Below, one piece after another: positions 43,111-51,009 of a stretch of 64,000 nt of DNA. Below the pieces are notes generated by a model that was given only the letters and a program-made list of their open reading frames with translations, made no database searches and was not told the origin of the DNA. The translations under genes and the position numbers were made by a program. Origin of the DNA: Caenibius sp. WL. Lineage in GTDB: Bacteria; Pseudomonadota; Alphaproteobacteria; Sphingomonadales; Sphingomonadaceae. Location of the stretch: contig NZ_CP081844.1 of the NCBI RefSeq assembly GCF_019803445.1, positions 1,128,501-1,192,500 of the forward strand, written 5' to 3'. Each line of letters opens with the position of its first letter. Positions within the stretch are counted from its first letter, which is position 1.

Positions 43111-45258
43111 ATGGGCATGTTCACCAAGAAGCGCTTTCGCCATTTGATGTCGCCGGGCCGCATCAACCAGCTCGAATTGCGCAACCGTATCTTCTTTTCC
43201 CCGATGGGATCGAATCTCGCGGAAGAAGACGGTTCGGTGGGCGAACGACTGCGCACCTACTATGTCGAGCGCGCCAAGGGCGGCGCCGCACTGGTGACGA
43301 TGGGTTCGGTTTCGGTCGGTTTCCCGGTGGGCGCCAGCAACTGGCGGCAGGAAGCGATCTCGGACGACAAGTTCATTCCCGGCCTCAAGGCGCTGGCGGA
43401 CGAAGTGCACCAGCACGGGGCGAAACTGGCGGTGCAATTGCATCACGCCGGCATCACCGCGATGACCGACATGCTCGATGGCCGCCCGCTCGCTTGCCCT
43501 TCCGTGCCCAAGGCATCGAAGGACAGCGGCGATTTCGTCGATGTCATGCTGGAGGAGGAACAGGCCAAGTTCTTCGAACCTTACGCCACTATGGGCGAAA
43601 TCAAGTATGACACGCTCGATACGGAAGAAAGCATCGAGCGGATCGTGCAGATGTTCGCGGCGGCGGCCGACCGGGCCAAGCGCGCGGGGATCGATGCGGT
43701 CGAACTGCACGCCGGGCACGGCTACATTTTCTCCACGTTCCTTTCGCCCGCCTACAACCAGCGGACGGACGATTTCGGCGGTTCGGTCGAAAACCGCGCA
43801 CGCTTGCTGACCCGCACGATCCGTGCGGTGCGCGAAGCGGTGGGGCCGGATTATCCGGTGTGGATGCGCTTCGACAGCCAGGAATTCCTGATGGATTACG
43901 GCATCACGCTGGAAGACGCGATCCGCGTGGCGCAATTGGGGGAAGAGGCCGGGCTGGACGCCATCCATGTCAGCGCGCACGGCGATTCCAATTATGGCCG
44001 CACCTATTCTACCGGCCATGCCACCGATATCCGCAATTGCTTTGTCGGCAACGCGGCGAAGATCAAGGCGGCGGTGTCGATCCCGGTGATCTGCCCGGGC
44101 CGGATCGAACCGGAAGACGCCGACCGTTTCATCGCGCAGGGCAAGCTCGATTTCGTGACCATGGGGCGCAAGCTGCTGGCCGATCCGCATCTGCCGAACA
44201 AGTTGCTGGCCGAACAGCCGGAAACGGTGCGCCCCTGCGTCTATTGCTACACCTGCATCAGCAACATTTTCAAATCCAGCCACGTGATATGCGCGGTCAA
44301 CCCGTTGACCGGCTTCGAGACCGAGCGGCAGCCAGAACCGGCCGAACGGCGCAAGAAAGTGCTGGTGGTCGGCGGCGGGCCGGGCGGTATGGAATCTGCG
44401 CGGCTGCTTGCCAACAAGGGGCATCAGGTGATCCTGTGCGAAGCGACTGACCGGCTGGGCGGCACCGCGCAGTTCGCGTCCGTCGCCTATGCGCCGAACC
44501 AGCGCATCGTCGACTGGCTCAAGCGCGAAGTGCACGATGACCGGATCGATCTGCGGCTTAACACCCGCGTCACGTCCGAACTGGTCCGCAGCCTCGGCGT
44601 CGATGAAGTGATCGTCGCCACCGGTGCGAAACGTTCGATGCCGCCGATCCCCGGTTCGGATCGCGATTTCGTCTTTTCGGGCGATGACATGCGCAAGCTC
44701 GTGCTGGGGCATGATCTGGAGGAAATCGCCGACAAGACCGGCGGTTCGACCCGCTTCGCAATGAAGTGGGGTAGCAAGACAGGCCTGACCGGCAAACTGG
44801 GCCTGCTGCGCGAAGGATCGAAGTTCTGGATGCCTATCGGCAAGCGCGTGGTCATTCTCGGCGGTGAACTGGTCGGTCTCGAACTTGCCGAATTCCTCGC
44901 CAAGCGCGGGCGGCAGGTAACGGTGCTGGAAGACAGCAGCCGCGTGGGCCGGGGGCTCCCGCTGGTCCGCCGCTTCCGCGTGATCGACGAATGCCACGAA
45001 CTCGGCGTGGCCTTGCTGACCAACACCGCCGATGCCCACATCGGCGAGCACACGGTGGCCTACACCAACGACAGCGGGCAGGAGCGCACGATCGGCGCCG
45101 ATACGGTGATCGTGGCCAAGGGCGCGACGGGCGATGACAGCGTGGCCGACATGCTGGAGCGGGACGGTTTTACCGTGCACCGCGTGGGCGATTGCACCGG
45201 GGTCGGCTATATCGAAGGGGCAATGCGCGACGCAGCGCTTGCCACGCGCACGATCTAG
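43111..45258 (+). CDS. Old-yellow-enzyme-type flavin/4Fe-4S reductase (2,4-dienoyl-CoA reductase family)
   Basis: 715 residues, AAGGAGACTGAGAG upstream. N-terminal FMN TIM barrel (RIFFSPMGSNLAEEDG, QLHHAGITAM, ELHAGHGYIFSTFLSPAYNQRTDDFGGS), then four cysteines C376, C379, C382 and C394 (Cx2Cx2Cx11C) for a 4Fe-4S cluster, then an FAD/NADH domain (VLVVGGGPGGMESARLLANKG; second dinucleotide motif VVILGGELVGLELAEF). This three-part layout matches FadH, BaiCD/BaiH and trimethylamine dehydrogenase relatives, which reduce activated C=C bonds. First gene of an operon with an MFS carrier, SDR and DUF1214-like protein. Confidence 0.93.
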   Translation: MGMFTKKRFRHLMSPGRINQLELRNRIFFSPMGSNLAEEDGSVGERLRTYYVERAKGGAALVTMGSVSVGFPVGASNWRQEAISDDKFIPGLKALADEVHQHGAKLAVQLHHAGITAMTDMLDGRPLACPSVPKASKDSGDFVDVMLEEEQAKFFEPYATMGEIKYDTLDTEESIERIVQMFAAAADRAKRAGIDAVELHAGHGYIFSTFLSPAYNQRTDDFGGSVENRARLLTRTIRAVREAVGPDYPVWMRFDSQEFLMDYGITLEDAIRVAQLGEEAGLDAIHVSAHGDSNYGRTYSTGHATDIRNCFVGNAAKIKAAVSIPVICPGRIEPEDADRFIAQGKLDFVTMGRKLLADPHLPNKLLAEQPETVRPCVYCYTCISNIFKSSHVICAVNPLTGFETERQPEPAERRKKVLVVGGGPGGMESARLLANKGHQVILCEATDRLGGTAQFASVAYAPNQRIVDWLKREVHDDRIDLRLNTRVTSELVRSLGVDEVIVATGAKRSMPPIPGSDRDFVFSGDDMRKLVLGHDLEEIADKTGGSTRFAMKWGSKTGLTGKLGLLREGSKFWMPIGKRVVILGGELVGLELAEFLAKRGRQVTVLEDSSRVGRGLPLVRRFRVIDECHELGVALLTNTADAHIGEHTVAYTNDSGQERTIGADTVIVAKGATGDDSVADMLERDGFTVHRVGDCTGVGYIEGAMRDAALATRTI

Positions 45259-45265
45259 CCCGCCG

Positions 45266-46459
45266 ATGGAAGCAGGGCAGGACAGGGACGCGGGCTGGCT
45301 GGTCGCGGCGGTGTGCATCGCCGGGCCCGCGCTGGTCGCGCTGATCCCCATGGCCGCCGCCCCCGCGCTGGTGGCCATGGCGCAGCATTTCGGCGCGAAC
45401 GCCGACAGCCAGTTGTTCTCGCAGATCGTGATGACTCTGCCCGCCGCGATGCTGGTGGCCTCCGCTCCGGTGGCTGGCTGGCTGGCAGGGCGGATCGGGC
45501 AGCGCGCGGTGCTGCTGGCTTCGCTGGTGCTCTACATCATCGGCGGGGCAGGGGTCCTGCTGATTGACAGCCGTTCGGCCCTGCTGGTGCTTCGCCTGCT
45601 GCTCGGCATTGCGGGTGGCGGCATCCTGACATCCTGCCTCGGCCTGATCGGCGATCATTTTTCCGGCCATCGGCGCGAACGGGTGCTGGGCTATGCCACC
45701 TCGGTGTCTTCGCTTCTGGCGGGGGTGGCGCTGATCTATGGCGGGCGCCTGGTCGATCTGGGCGGCTGGCATGCGCCTTTCGCGCTCTATCTGCTGGGCG
45801 TGCCGACCCTGCTGGTGTCATGGTTCGTGATCCGCAACGCTGTGCTGGCGCCGGAAGACGCGGCGGAAAAAGGCGTGGCCGCCGCGCGCGATCTCGCGCA
45901 CGTCTGGCCCTATTACGCGCTGCTGATCTTGTTGACGCTGGGTATGTTCACCCCTTCGATCCAAGGGGGCTTCGTGCTGGCCGCACGGGGCATGGGCAGC
46001 GCGGAAACCATCGGTGCGGTGATCGCCTCCACCTCCTTCGTGGCGATGATAACCGCCTGGGCGTTCGGGTACCTGCGCCGCTGGATCGGATTGCACGGGT
46101 TTCTCGTGCTCGATGCGCTGAGCATGGGCTGCGGTATCCTACTGATCGGCCTGTCGAGCGAAGTGTGGATGGTGTTCCTCGGCTGTGCGCTGGTCGGCAT
46201 CGGGGCGGGGATGTCCGAACCGGCCACGGCATCGCTGCTGTTCCGCCGCACGGGCCCCGCTGTCCACGCGCTGGCCATGGGGCTGATCGTCAGCGCGCTC
46301 AACGCGGGGCAGTTCCTCAATCCGCTGCTGTTCGATCCGCTGCGCCGGGGGATGGGCGTATCGGGGGCATTCGTGGCGCTGGGGCTGGTGTTTCTCGTGG
46401 TTGCAGGCGGTCTGGTGCTGCGCAACCGGCATGATCTGACAGAAAAGGACAAGGGTTAG
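45266..46459 (+). CDS. MFS transporter
   Basis: 397 residues from ATG 45266, seven bases after the reductase stop; no strong ribosome-binding site, so translation may be coupled. Twelve predicted helices; loop 2-3 AGWLAGRIGQRAVLL fits the family signature. It resembles aromatic-acid or sugar-type carriers without a decisive motif. Its place inside the reductase operon suggests transport of the pathway substrate. Confidence 0.88.
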   Translation: MEAGQDRDAGWLVAAVCIAGPALVALIPMAAAPALVAMAQHFGANADSQLFSQIVMTLPAAMLVASAPVAGWLAGRIGQRAVLLASLVLYIIGGAGVLLIDSRSALLVLRLLLGIAGGGILTSCLGLIGDHFSGHRRERVLGYATSVSSLLAGVALIYGGRLVDLGGWHAPFALYLLGVPTLLVSWFVIRNAVLAPEDAAEKGVAAARDLAHVWPYYALLILLTLGMFTPSIQGGFVLAARGMGSAETIGAVIASTSFVAMITAWAFGYLRRWIGLHGFLVLDALSMGCGILLIGLSSEVWMVFLGCALVGIGAGMSEPATASLLFRRTGPAVHALAMGLIVSALNAGQFLNPLLFDPLRRGMGVSGAFVALGLVFLVVAGGLVLRNRHDLTEKDKG

Positions 46460-46460
46460 G

Positions 46461-47222
46461 ATGGCACAGCGTTTCGCAGGCAAGCGGGTTCTGGTGACGG
46501 GGGGCGCATCGGGCATCGGCCAGGCAACCGCCGAACTTTTCGCCGCCGAAGGGGCCACGGTGGCGATCGGCGATATCGACGGTGCGGGCGCAAAGGCGAT
46601 GGCGGAGCGCCTCGGCGGTGTGGCTTTCGCTTATGACGCGCGCGATCCGGCCGCCGCGGCCAAGCTGGTGAGCGACGTGGAAAGCGCATTGGGCGGGATC
46701 GATATCCTGCTCAACATCGCCGGGATCATGACCTGGGGCCGGATCGAGGAAACCGACCCGGCCGCATGGCAGCGCACGCTGGATATCAATCTGTCCGGCC
46801 CGTTCTACCTGACGCAGGCCGCGCTCGAACCGCTGAAGGCGAGCAAGGGCAATATCGTCAATGTCGCATCGGCCGGGGGAATTCACCCCGTCTATGGCAC
46901 GTCCGCCTATGGCATTTCGAAGGCGGGCGTGATCGCGCTGACCAAGAGCACCTCGCTCGAATGGGCGCGCCATGGCATCCGGGTGAATGCAATCGCGCCG
47001 GGCGGCGTGGCCACGCCGATGCATGAAAAGAGCACGGCGGGCGGCGGGGTCGATCCCGCGATCTTCACCGAAGCGGCGGGGCGCAACATGCCCAAGCTGA
47101 CTGACCGCGAAGCCTGCACACCGGCGGAAATCGCCGCTGCCATCGCCTATCTCGCCAGCGACGATGCGCGCTATGCCACGGGTACGGTGCTGATTCTCGA
47201 TGGCGGGCAGACGACGGGTTGA
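46461..47222 (+). CDS. SDR family oxidoreductase
   Basis: 253 residues, starting two bases after the MFS stop with AAAGGACAAGGG upstream. Cofactor motif VLVTGGASGIGQ, D in IGDID (NAD+ preference), NIAG, catalytic S in VNVASAGG and Y-x3-K in YGISKAG. Ends TGTVLILDGGQTTG. Typical 3-hydroxyacyl or alcohol dehydrogenase of the SDR family; in this operon it probably oxidises or reduces a ring or side-chain carbonyl. Confidence 0.92.
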   Translation: MAQRFAGKRVLVTGGASGIGQATAELFAAEGATVAIGDIDGAGAKAMAERLGGVAFAYDARDPAAAAKLVSDVESALGGIDILLNIAGIMTWGRIEETDPAAWQRTLDINLSGPFYLTQAALEPLKASKGNIVNVASAGGIHPVYGTSAYGISKAGVIALTKSTSLEWARHGIRVNAIAPGGVATPMHEKSTAGGGVDPAIFTEAAGRNMPKLTDREACTPAEIAAAIAYLASDDARYATGTVLILDGGQTTG

Positions 47223-47259
47223 CCGCGGCCGCCCCGCAACGCCGATAGGAGCACAGGAC

Positions 47260-48336
47260 ATGACCACCAACCCGGGCGCGGATATCTGGGACGCTTTCAC
47301 TGCACGGCTGGGCGAGGCGCGGGCCACGCTCAACGCCCCAGGGGCCCCCGCCGATCTCTTCGATCAGGCGGAAGGGGCGCGCTATCTCAGCCGCCTCGTC
47401 CGGCTGGGGCTGGAGATGTATCTGGAAGGAGGCGATCCCGATTTTCCCGCTTTCGTGCGGCCGAGCCATGAAACGGCGAAGCTGGGCGGGGACAATCCTG
47501 ACAACCTCTATCTCTCGGCGACGATTGCCGGGGATCGGACCTATCGCCTGACCGGCAATGTGGGATCGGTGGCCTATCTCAGCATCGGATCGAAAGCGAA
47601 CCGCTACGCGATCGACGGCACGATGGCGTCCACCGGGGAACTGAGAGCGAACGAATTCCGCCCCGATGCGAACGGCGATTTCGTCATCACCGCCAGCCAG
47701 ACCGATCCGCAGGATGGCAGCGCGTGGTTGCCGTTGGCGGCGGATTCGAACATCCTGCAAGTGCGGCAGACCTTTATCGACCGGCGCAGTGAAGTGCCGG
47801 CGACGTTCGCTATCGAACGGATCAGCGATGGCCCGGCGATGCCGCACCCGCTCGACCCTGAGGCGCTGAAAGCGCGCCTGCAAGGCGCGGCGGATTTCGT
47901 GGTCAACAGTTCGAAACTGTTCGCCGACTGGTCGAACATGTTCATGGCCCATCCCAACGAAATGCGCGATTGGGGGCAGGACATGTTCCAGAAGGCCGGA
48001 GGCGATCCGGCGATCTTCTATGTCCACGGTTACTGGACATTGGGGCCGGGCGAGGCGCTGTTGATCGATACGCCGATCCCCGATTGCGAATTCTGGAATA
48101 TTCAGATCAACAACTGGTGGATGGAATCGCTCGATTACCGGTACGTCCCGGCCTGCATCAACAAGGGCACCGTGGTGCCCAACGCGGATGGCACGGCGAC
48201 CATCGTGGTCGCGCATGACGATCCGGGCCGCCCCAACTGGCTGACCACGCATGGGCATAACCAGGGCTTCCTGCTGCTGCGCTGGATCCATGCGGCGCAA
48301 ACCCCGGTGCCGACCATACGGAAGATTACGCTCTGA
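47260..48336 (+). CDS. DUF1214-like protein (cytoplasmic paralogue)
   Basis: 358 residues from ATG 47260 (AGGAGCACAGGAC upstream). Shares segments with the protein at 22698-23921: EVPATFAIERI, EFWNIQINNWWMESLDY, ADGTATIVVAHDDPG and LLRWIHA. No signal peptide. Reaction unknown. It ends the reductase operon before a strong terminator. Presence of the same rare family in two separate transport/oxidation operons suggests a chemical step common to both. Confidence 0.78.
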   Translation: MTTNPGADIWDAFTARLGEARATLNAPGAPADLFDQAEGARYLSRLVRLGLEMYLEGGDPDFPAFVRPSHETAKLGGDNPDNLYLSATIAGDRTYRLTGNVGSVAYLSIGSKANRYAIDGTMASTGELRANEFRPDANGDFVITASQTDPQDGSAWLPLAADSNILQVRQTFIDRRSEVPATFAIERISDGPAMPHPLDPEALKARLQGAADFVVNSSKLFADWSNMFMAHPNEMRDWGQDMFQKAGGDPAIFYVHGYWTLGPGEALLIDTPIPDCEFWNIQINNWWMESLDYRYVPACINKGTVVPNADGTATIVVAHDDPGRPNWLTTHGHNQGFLLLRWIHAAQTPVPTIRKITL

Positions 48337-48383
48337 GGGTGCGCGAAGGGGAAAGGCGGCAGTCTTCCCATGCCGCGCAAATG

Positions 48384-48421
48384 AACAGGGCCGCGTGTGC
48401 AAACGCGGCCCTGTTTTTTTT
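48384..48421 (+). terminator. Rho-independent terminator of the reductase operon
   Basis: Twelve-base stem AACAGGGCCGCG/CGCGGCCCTGTT, eight-base loop, then a run of T. The strongest terminator in the window. Confidence 0.93.
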
Positions 48422-48436
48422 CGGTCCGTTCGCCGG

Positions 48437-49222
48437 TTACAGCGGCATGTAATCGCCGCCGTTCACATCCAGCGTGGCGCCGGTCACGGCACTGAACAGG
48501 TCCGACAGCGGCAGCAGCACGCCGTGGGCGCATTCCTCGTCGGTCGGGATTCGGCCGAGCGCCATGGTGGAGGAGATCGCGGCCACCGTTTCATCGACGC
48601 TGGGGCCGCCTTGGGCCGCCTGATCTTCCAGCCAGGCGCGTGCGGGGGCGCTCATCGTCCAGCCGATGGCGGGGGTGTTCACGCGGATATTCTTCGGCCC
48701 CAGTTCGGAGGCGAGATAGCGGGTCAACGATGCCAGCGCCGCCTTGGTCGAAGCGTAGCCGCCCTGATGCTGCACGACCTTGCGCGCAACCTGGCTGCCG
48801 ACGTTGACGATCGAGCCGCCGCCCTGCTGTTCCATCACCGGCACGACCGCGCGGATCATGCGCAGAGTGCCGATCACCGTGACATCGAATGCACTGAGCA
48901 GCACGTCGAGATCGATCTCGTTCACCGGGGCGAGATCGCCGGGGCGGTAGGCCGAATTGACGAGACCATCGATCCGGCCGAAGGCGGCCTGTGTCTTTTC
49001 CGCGGCGGCGTTGCAGGCATCCTGCGAAGTGATGTCGGCCTGAATGATCAGCGCCTTGCGGCCCATTTTCTCGATTTCACCCGCGACTTCTTCCATCAGC
49101 GTGGTCGAGCGCGAAACCATCGCCACATTCGCGCCCAGTCGCCCCGCCTCATAGGCGATTGTGCGGCCGAGCCCGGGCCCGACGCCGGTGACCAGAACGG
49201 ATTTGCCTTCGAGAATGCTCAT
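48437..49222 (-). CDS. SDR family oxidoreductase
   Basis: 261 residues from ATG 49222 (GGGAGACGATA upstream). Cofactor motif VLVTGVGPGLGR (a less common GxGPGLG form), VSRS after strand 2 favours NADP(H), NSAY instead of NNAG, catalytic S in VNVGSQVA and Y-x3-K in YASTKAA. Ends TLDVNGGDYMPL. Divergent from the Lrp pair across 268 bases that contain two copies of the shared promoter element. Confidence 0.9.
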   Translation of the reverse strand: MSILEGKSVLVTGVGPGLGRTIAYEAGRLGANVAMVSRSTTLMEEVAGEIEKMGRKALIIQADITSQDACNAAAEKTQAAFGRIDGLVNSAYRPGDLAPVNEIDLDVLLSAFDVTVIGTLRMIRAVVPVMEQQGGGSIVNVGSQVARKVVQHQGGYASTKAALASLTRYLASELGPKNIRVNTPAIGWTMSAPARAWLEDQAAQGGPSVDETVAAISSTMALGRIPTDEECAHGVLLPLSDLFSAVTGATLDVNGGDYMPL

Positions 49223-49490
49223 TATCGTCTCCCAAGTGTCTGTGGATGGCGCCGGCACGATGGCCGCGCATGTGGAAATGAAGCCTGTGGCAGGCGATGC
49301 GATCCGCCCGCCGGGCCAATGCACGGAATTTGCCAGAAGCCACCGGGGGCGTCTATACGCAAAAAGGAAGATGTGGCCTGATTTGTAACGGTATGCGGAG
49401 TTGCCCAATGTCGCAACTTTAGGGGCGTACCTGCGCACGATTGCAAATGCCGGCCGGATGCCATAGCCCCGGCAGCGAAAGGGGCGGGAA
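49223..49490. promoter_or_regulatory. Divergent SDR/Lrp promoter region with shared elements
   Basis: Holds CTATACGCAAAAAGG (49353-49367) and TATGCGGAGTTG (49392-49403), variants of the element also present at 42.9, 50.5, 53.4 and 57 kb. The two copies are about 38 bases apart, a spacing compatible with wrapping of DNA by Lrp-type oligomers. AAAGGGGCGGGAA before 49491 is the ribosome-binding site of the first Lrp gene. Confidence 0.5.
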
Positions 49491-49949
49491 TTGAAGCGTC
49501 AACTGGATGAACAGGACGAGGCGATCATCGCCGTGCTGCGCGAAGATGGCCGCATCGCGATTCGCGAACTCGCCCAGAAGGTCGGCCTGACCGAGGCGAC
49601 CGTACGCGCGCGTATCCGGCGGCTGGAAACATCCGGATCGATCCGCATCGTGGCCAAGCGCGATCTGGGGGCCATGGGCTATCCCTACACCGCATTGGTC
49701 GGCATCAGGATACGCGGGCGGACGATCGACGAAGTGGGACAGGATCTGCTGGCGATTCCCGAAGTGATCTCGATCCTGTCTGTGATCGGGCGCAACGATC
49801 TGGAAATCCAGGTCGTCGCCCGCGACATGGCGACGCTGAACGGATTGCTGACAGAAACCATCCCGCAGATCGATGGGATTGTCGGCGTGGAATCCGCGCT
49901 GGCGATGAACATCGTCAAATACGATCACCCCTGGGGGCGCTTCGAATGA
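49491..49949 (+). CDS. Lrp/AsnC family transcriptional regulator (first of a pair)
   Basis: 152 residues, TTG start with AAGGGGCGGGAA upstream. N-terminal HTH (LDEQDEAIIAVLREDGRIAIRELAQKVGLTEATVRARIRRLE as the first 50 residues) and a C-terminal RAM domain (VISILSVIGRNDLEIQVVARDM). Its stop overlaps the start of a second Lrp gene by four bases. Such pairs can form hetero-oligomers. It probably controls the surrounding catabolic genes via the shared promoter element; the effector is not necessarily an amino acid. Confidence 0.92.
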   Translation: MKRQLDEQDEAIIAVLREDGRIAIRELAQKVGLTEATVRARIRRLETSGSIRIVAKRDLGAMGYPYTALVGIRIRGRTIDEVGQDLLAIPEVISILSVIGRNDLEIQVVARDMATLNGLLTETIPQIDGIVGVESALAMNIVKYDHPWGRFE

Positions 49950-50413
49950 AGGAAATCGAACTCAGCGATCTCGACCGGCGGCTGCTGGAGCGGCTGGCCA
50001 CCGATGCGCGCGTCAGCAATCGGGAAATCGCGCGCGAATTCGGGCTGACCGAAGGCGCGATCCGGCTGCGGCTGAAGCGCCTGATAGATGAAAAGGCGAT
50101 CCAGGTCGCCGCTGTCACCAACATCGATCACGTTCCCGATTCGGTGATCGCCTACCTCTGGATCGACGTGGATGCGACGTATCCCTTGGCCGGAGTGCTG
50201 GATGCGCTCGTCGCGCAGCCGGAAATCACCTATGTCGCTTCGCTGGTCGGGCGGGCGGATATTCTGGCGATCACCTGGGTGCGCAGCGCGACGCATCTGG
50301 CCGACTATCTGCATAACACCATCGATCCGATCCCCGGAATCGGGCGCATCCGCTATGAATTGACTCACCGGATGATCAAGCACGATTACCGTTTGACGAC
50401 GATCACACGCTAG
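49946..50413 (+). CDS. Lrp/AsnC family transcriptional regulator (second of a pair)
   Basis: 155 residues, translationally coupled (ATGA) to the first. HTH at LSDLDRRLLERLATDARVSNREIAREFGLTEGAIRLRLKRL (first 50 residues), RAM domain with PEITYVASLVGRADILAITWV. The two proteins are clearly related but not close duplicates, so the pair is likely functional rather than a recent copy. No promoter of its own is visible. Confidence 0.92.
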   Translation: MKEIELSDLDRRLLERLATDARVSNREIAREFGLTEGAIRLRLKRLIDEKAIQVAAVTNIDHVPDSVIAYLWIDVDATYPLAGVLDALVAQPEITYVASLVGRADILAITWVRSATHLADYLHNTIDPIPGIGRIRYELTHRMIKHDYRLTTITR

Positions 50414-50463
50414 CGGCGAAGGTGGGGCTGGCTTCGCACCTTCGATGCCATGCCTGTTTCGAA

Positions 50464-50507
50464 ATACGCAAAGCGCAATAATTTTGATCCTGATTTCCTT
50501 TTTGCGT
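50464..50507 (+). promoter_or_regulatory. Inverted TACGCAAA/TTTGCGT elements before the NTF2-KstD operon
   Basis: ATACGCAAAGCG (50464-50475) faces TTTTTGCGT (50499-50507): ACGCAAA and TTTGCGT are perfect inverted arms, 28 bases apart, in an AT-rich stretch about 55-95 bases before the NTF2-like gene. This is the cleanest copy of the shared element. Confidence 0.58.
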
Positions 50508-50559
50508 TTGACAGCTTCCCTTGTGTGACGGCATTTCCCGTCCATACAAGGAGAATGCC

Positions 50560-51009
50560 ATGGGATTCGAGGAAACACGCCGTGCGCAGTTGCGCACGCT
50601 CTTCGCGGAGCTGATCGGGGCCTACGGGCGCAAGGATTTCGAGACTTTCGCCCGGTATGTGGATGAACAGGCCGTGTTTGAATGGCCCTATCTGCCGCTC
50701 AAGGAATTTCCCAGCCGCATGGTCGGCCGCGACGCGTTCATCGAAACCTCGCGCGTGGGGATGGAGGATTGCGACGGCTATCACCACCAGATCGATACGT
50801 TCTACGATCAACTCGATCCCGACACGCTGATTGTCGAATATCATTCGGATACCACGCTGCGTTCGAGCGGCATCCACTATTCCAACAAATATCTCGGCAT
50901 CCTGCGCTTTGAAGGCGATCAGGTGGTTTACTGGAAGGAGTATGTGAACCCGATCATCATTGCCGAAGCATTCGGGCTCAATTTCCAGAACGAAGCGGCC
51001 AACTCGTGA
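50560..51009 (+). CDS. NTF2-fold (SnoaL/ketosteroid-isomerase-like) protein
   Basis: 149 residues from ATG 50560 (CAAGGAGAATGCC upstream). Opening TLFAELIGAYGRKDFETFARYVDEQAVFEWPYLPL and the later ILRFEGDQVVYWKEYVNP follow the cone-shaped NTF2 fold. Its stop overlaps the GTG of a KstD-like flavoprotein by four bases, a pairing that suggests isomerisation or dehydration next to ring dehydrogenation. Catalytic residues cannot be fixed by eye. Confidence 0.82.
   Translation: MGFEETRRAQLRTLFAELIGAYGRKDFETFARYVDEQAVFEWPYLPLKEFPSRMVGRDAFIETSRVGMEDCDGYHHQIDTFYDQLDPDTLIVEYHSDTTLRSSGIHYSNKYLGILRFEGDQVVYWKEYVNPIIIAEAFGLNFQNEAANS

Noticed and set aside
42883-45378. An 831-codon minus-strand open frame
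   Set aside because: Antisense to the OYE-type reductase, whose motifs and ribosome-binding site are convincing; the antisense product is His/Asp/Arg-rich without domains.
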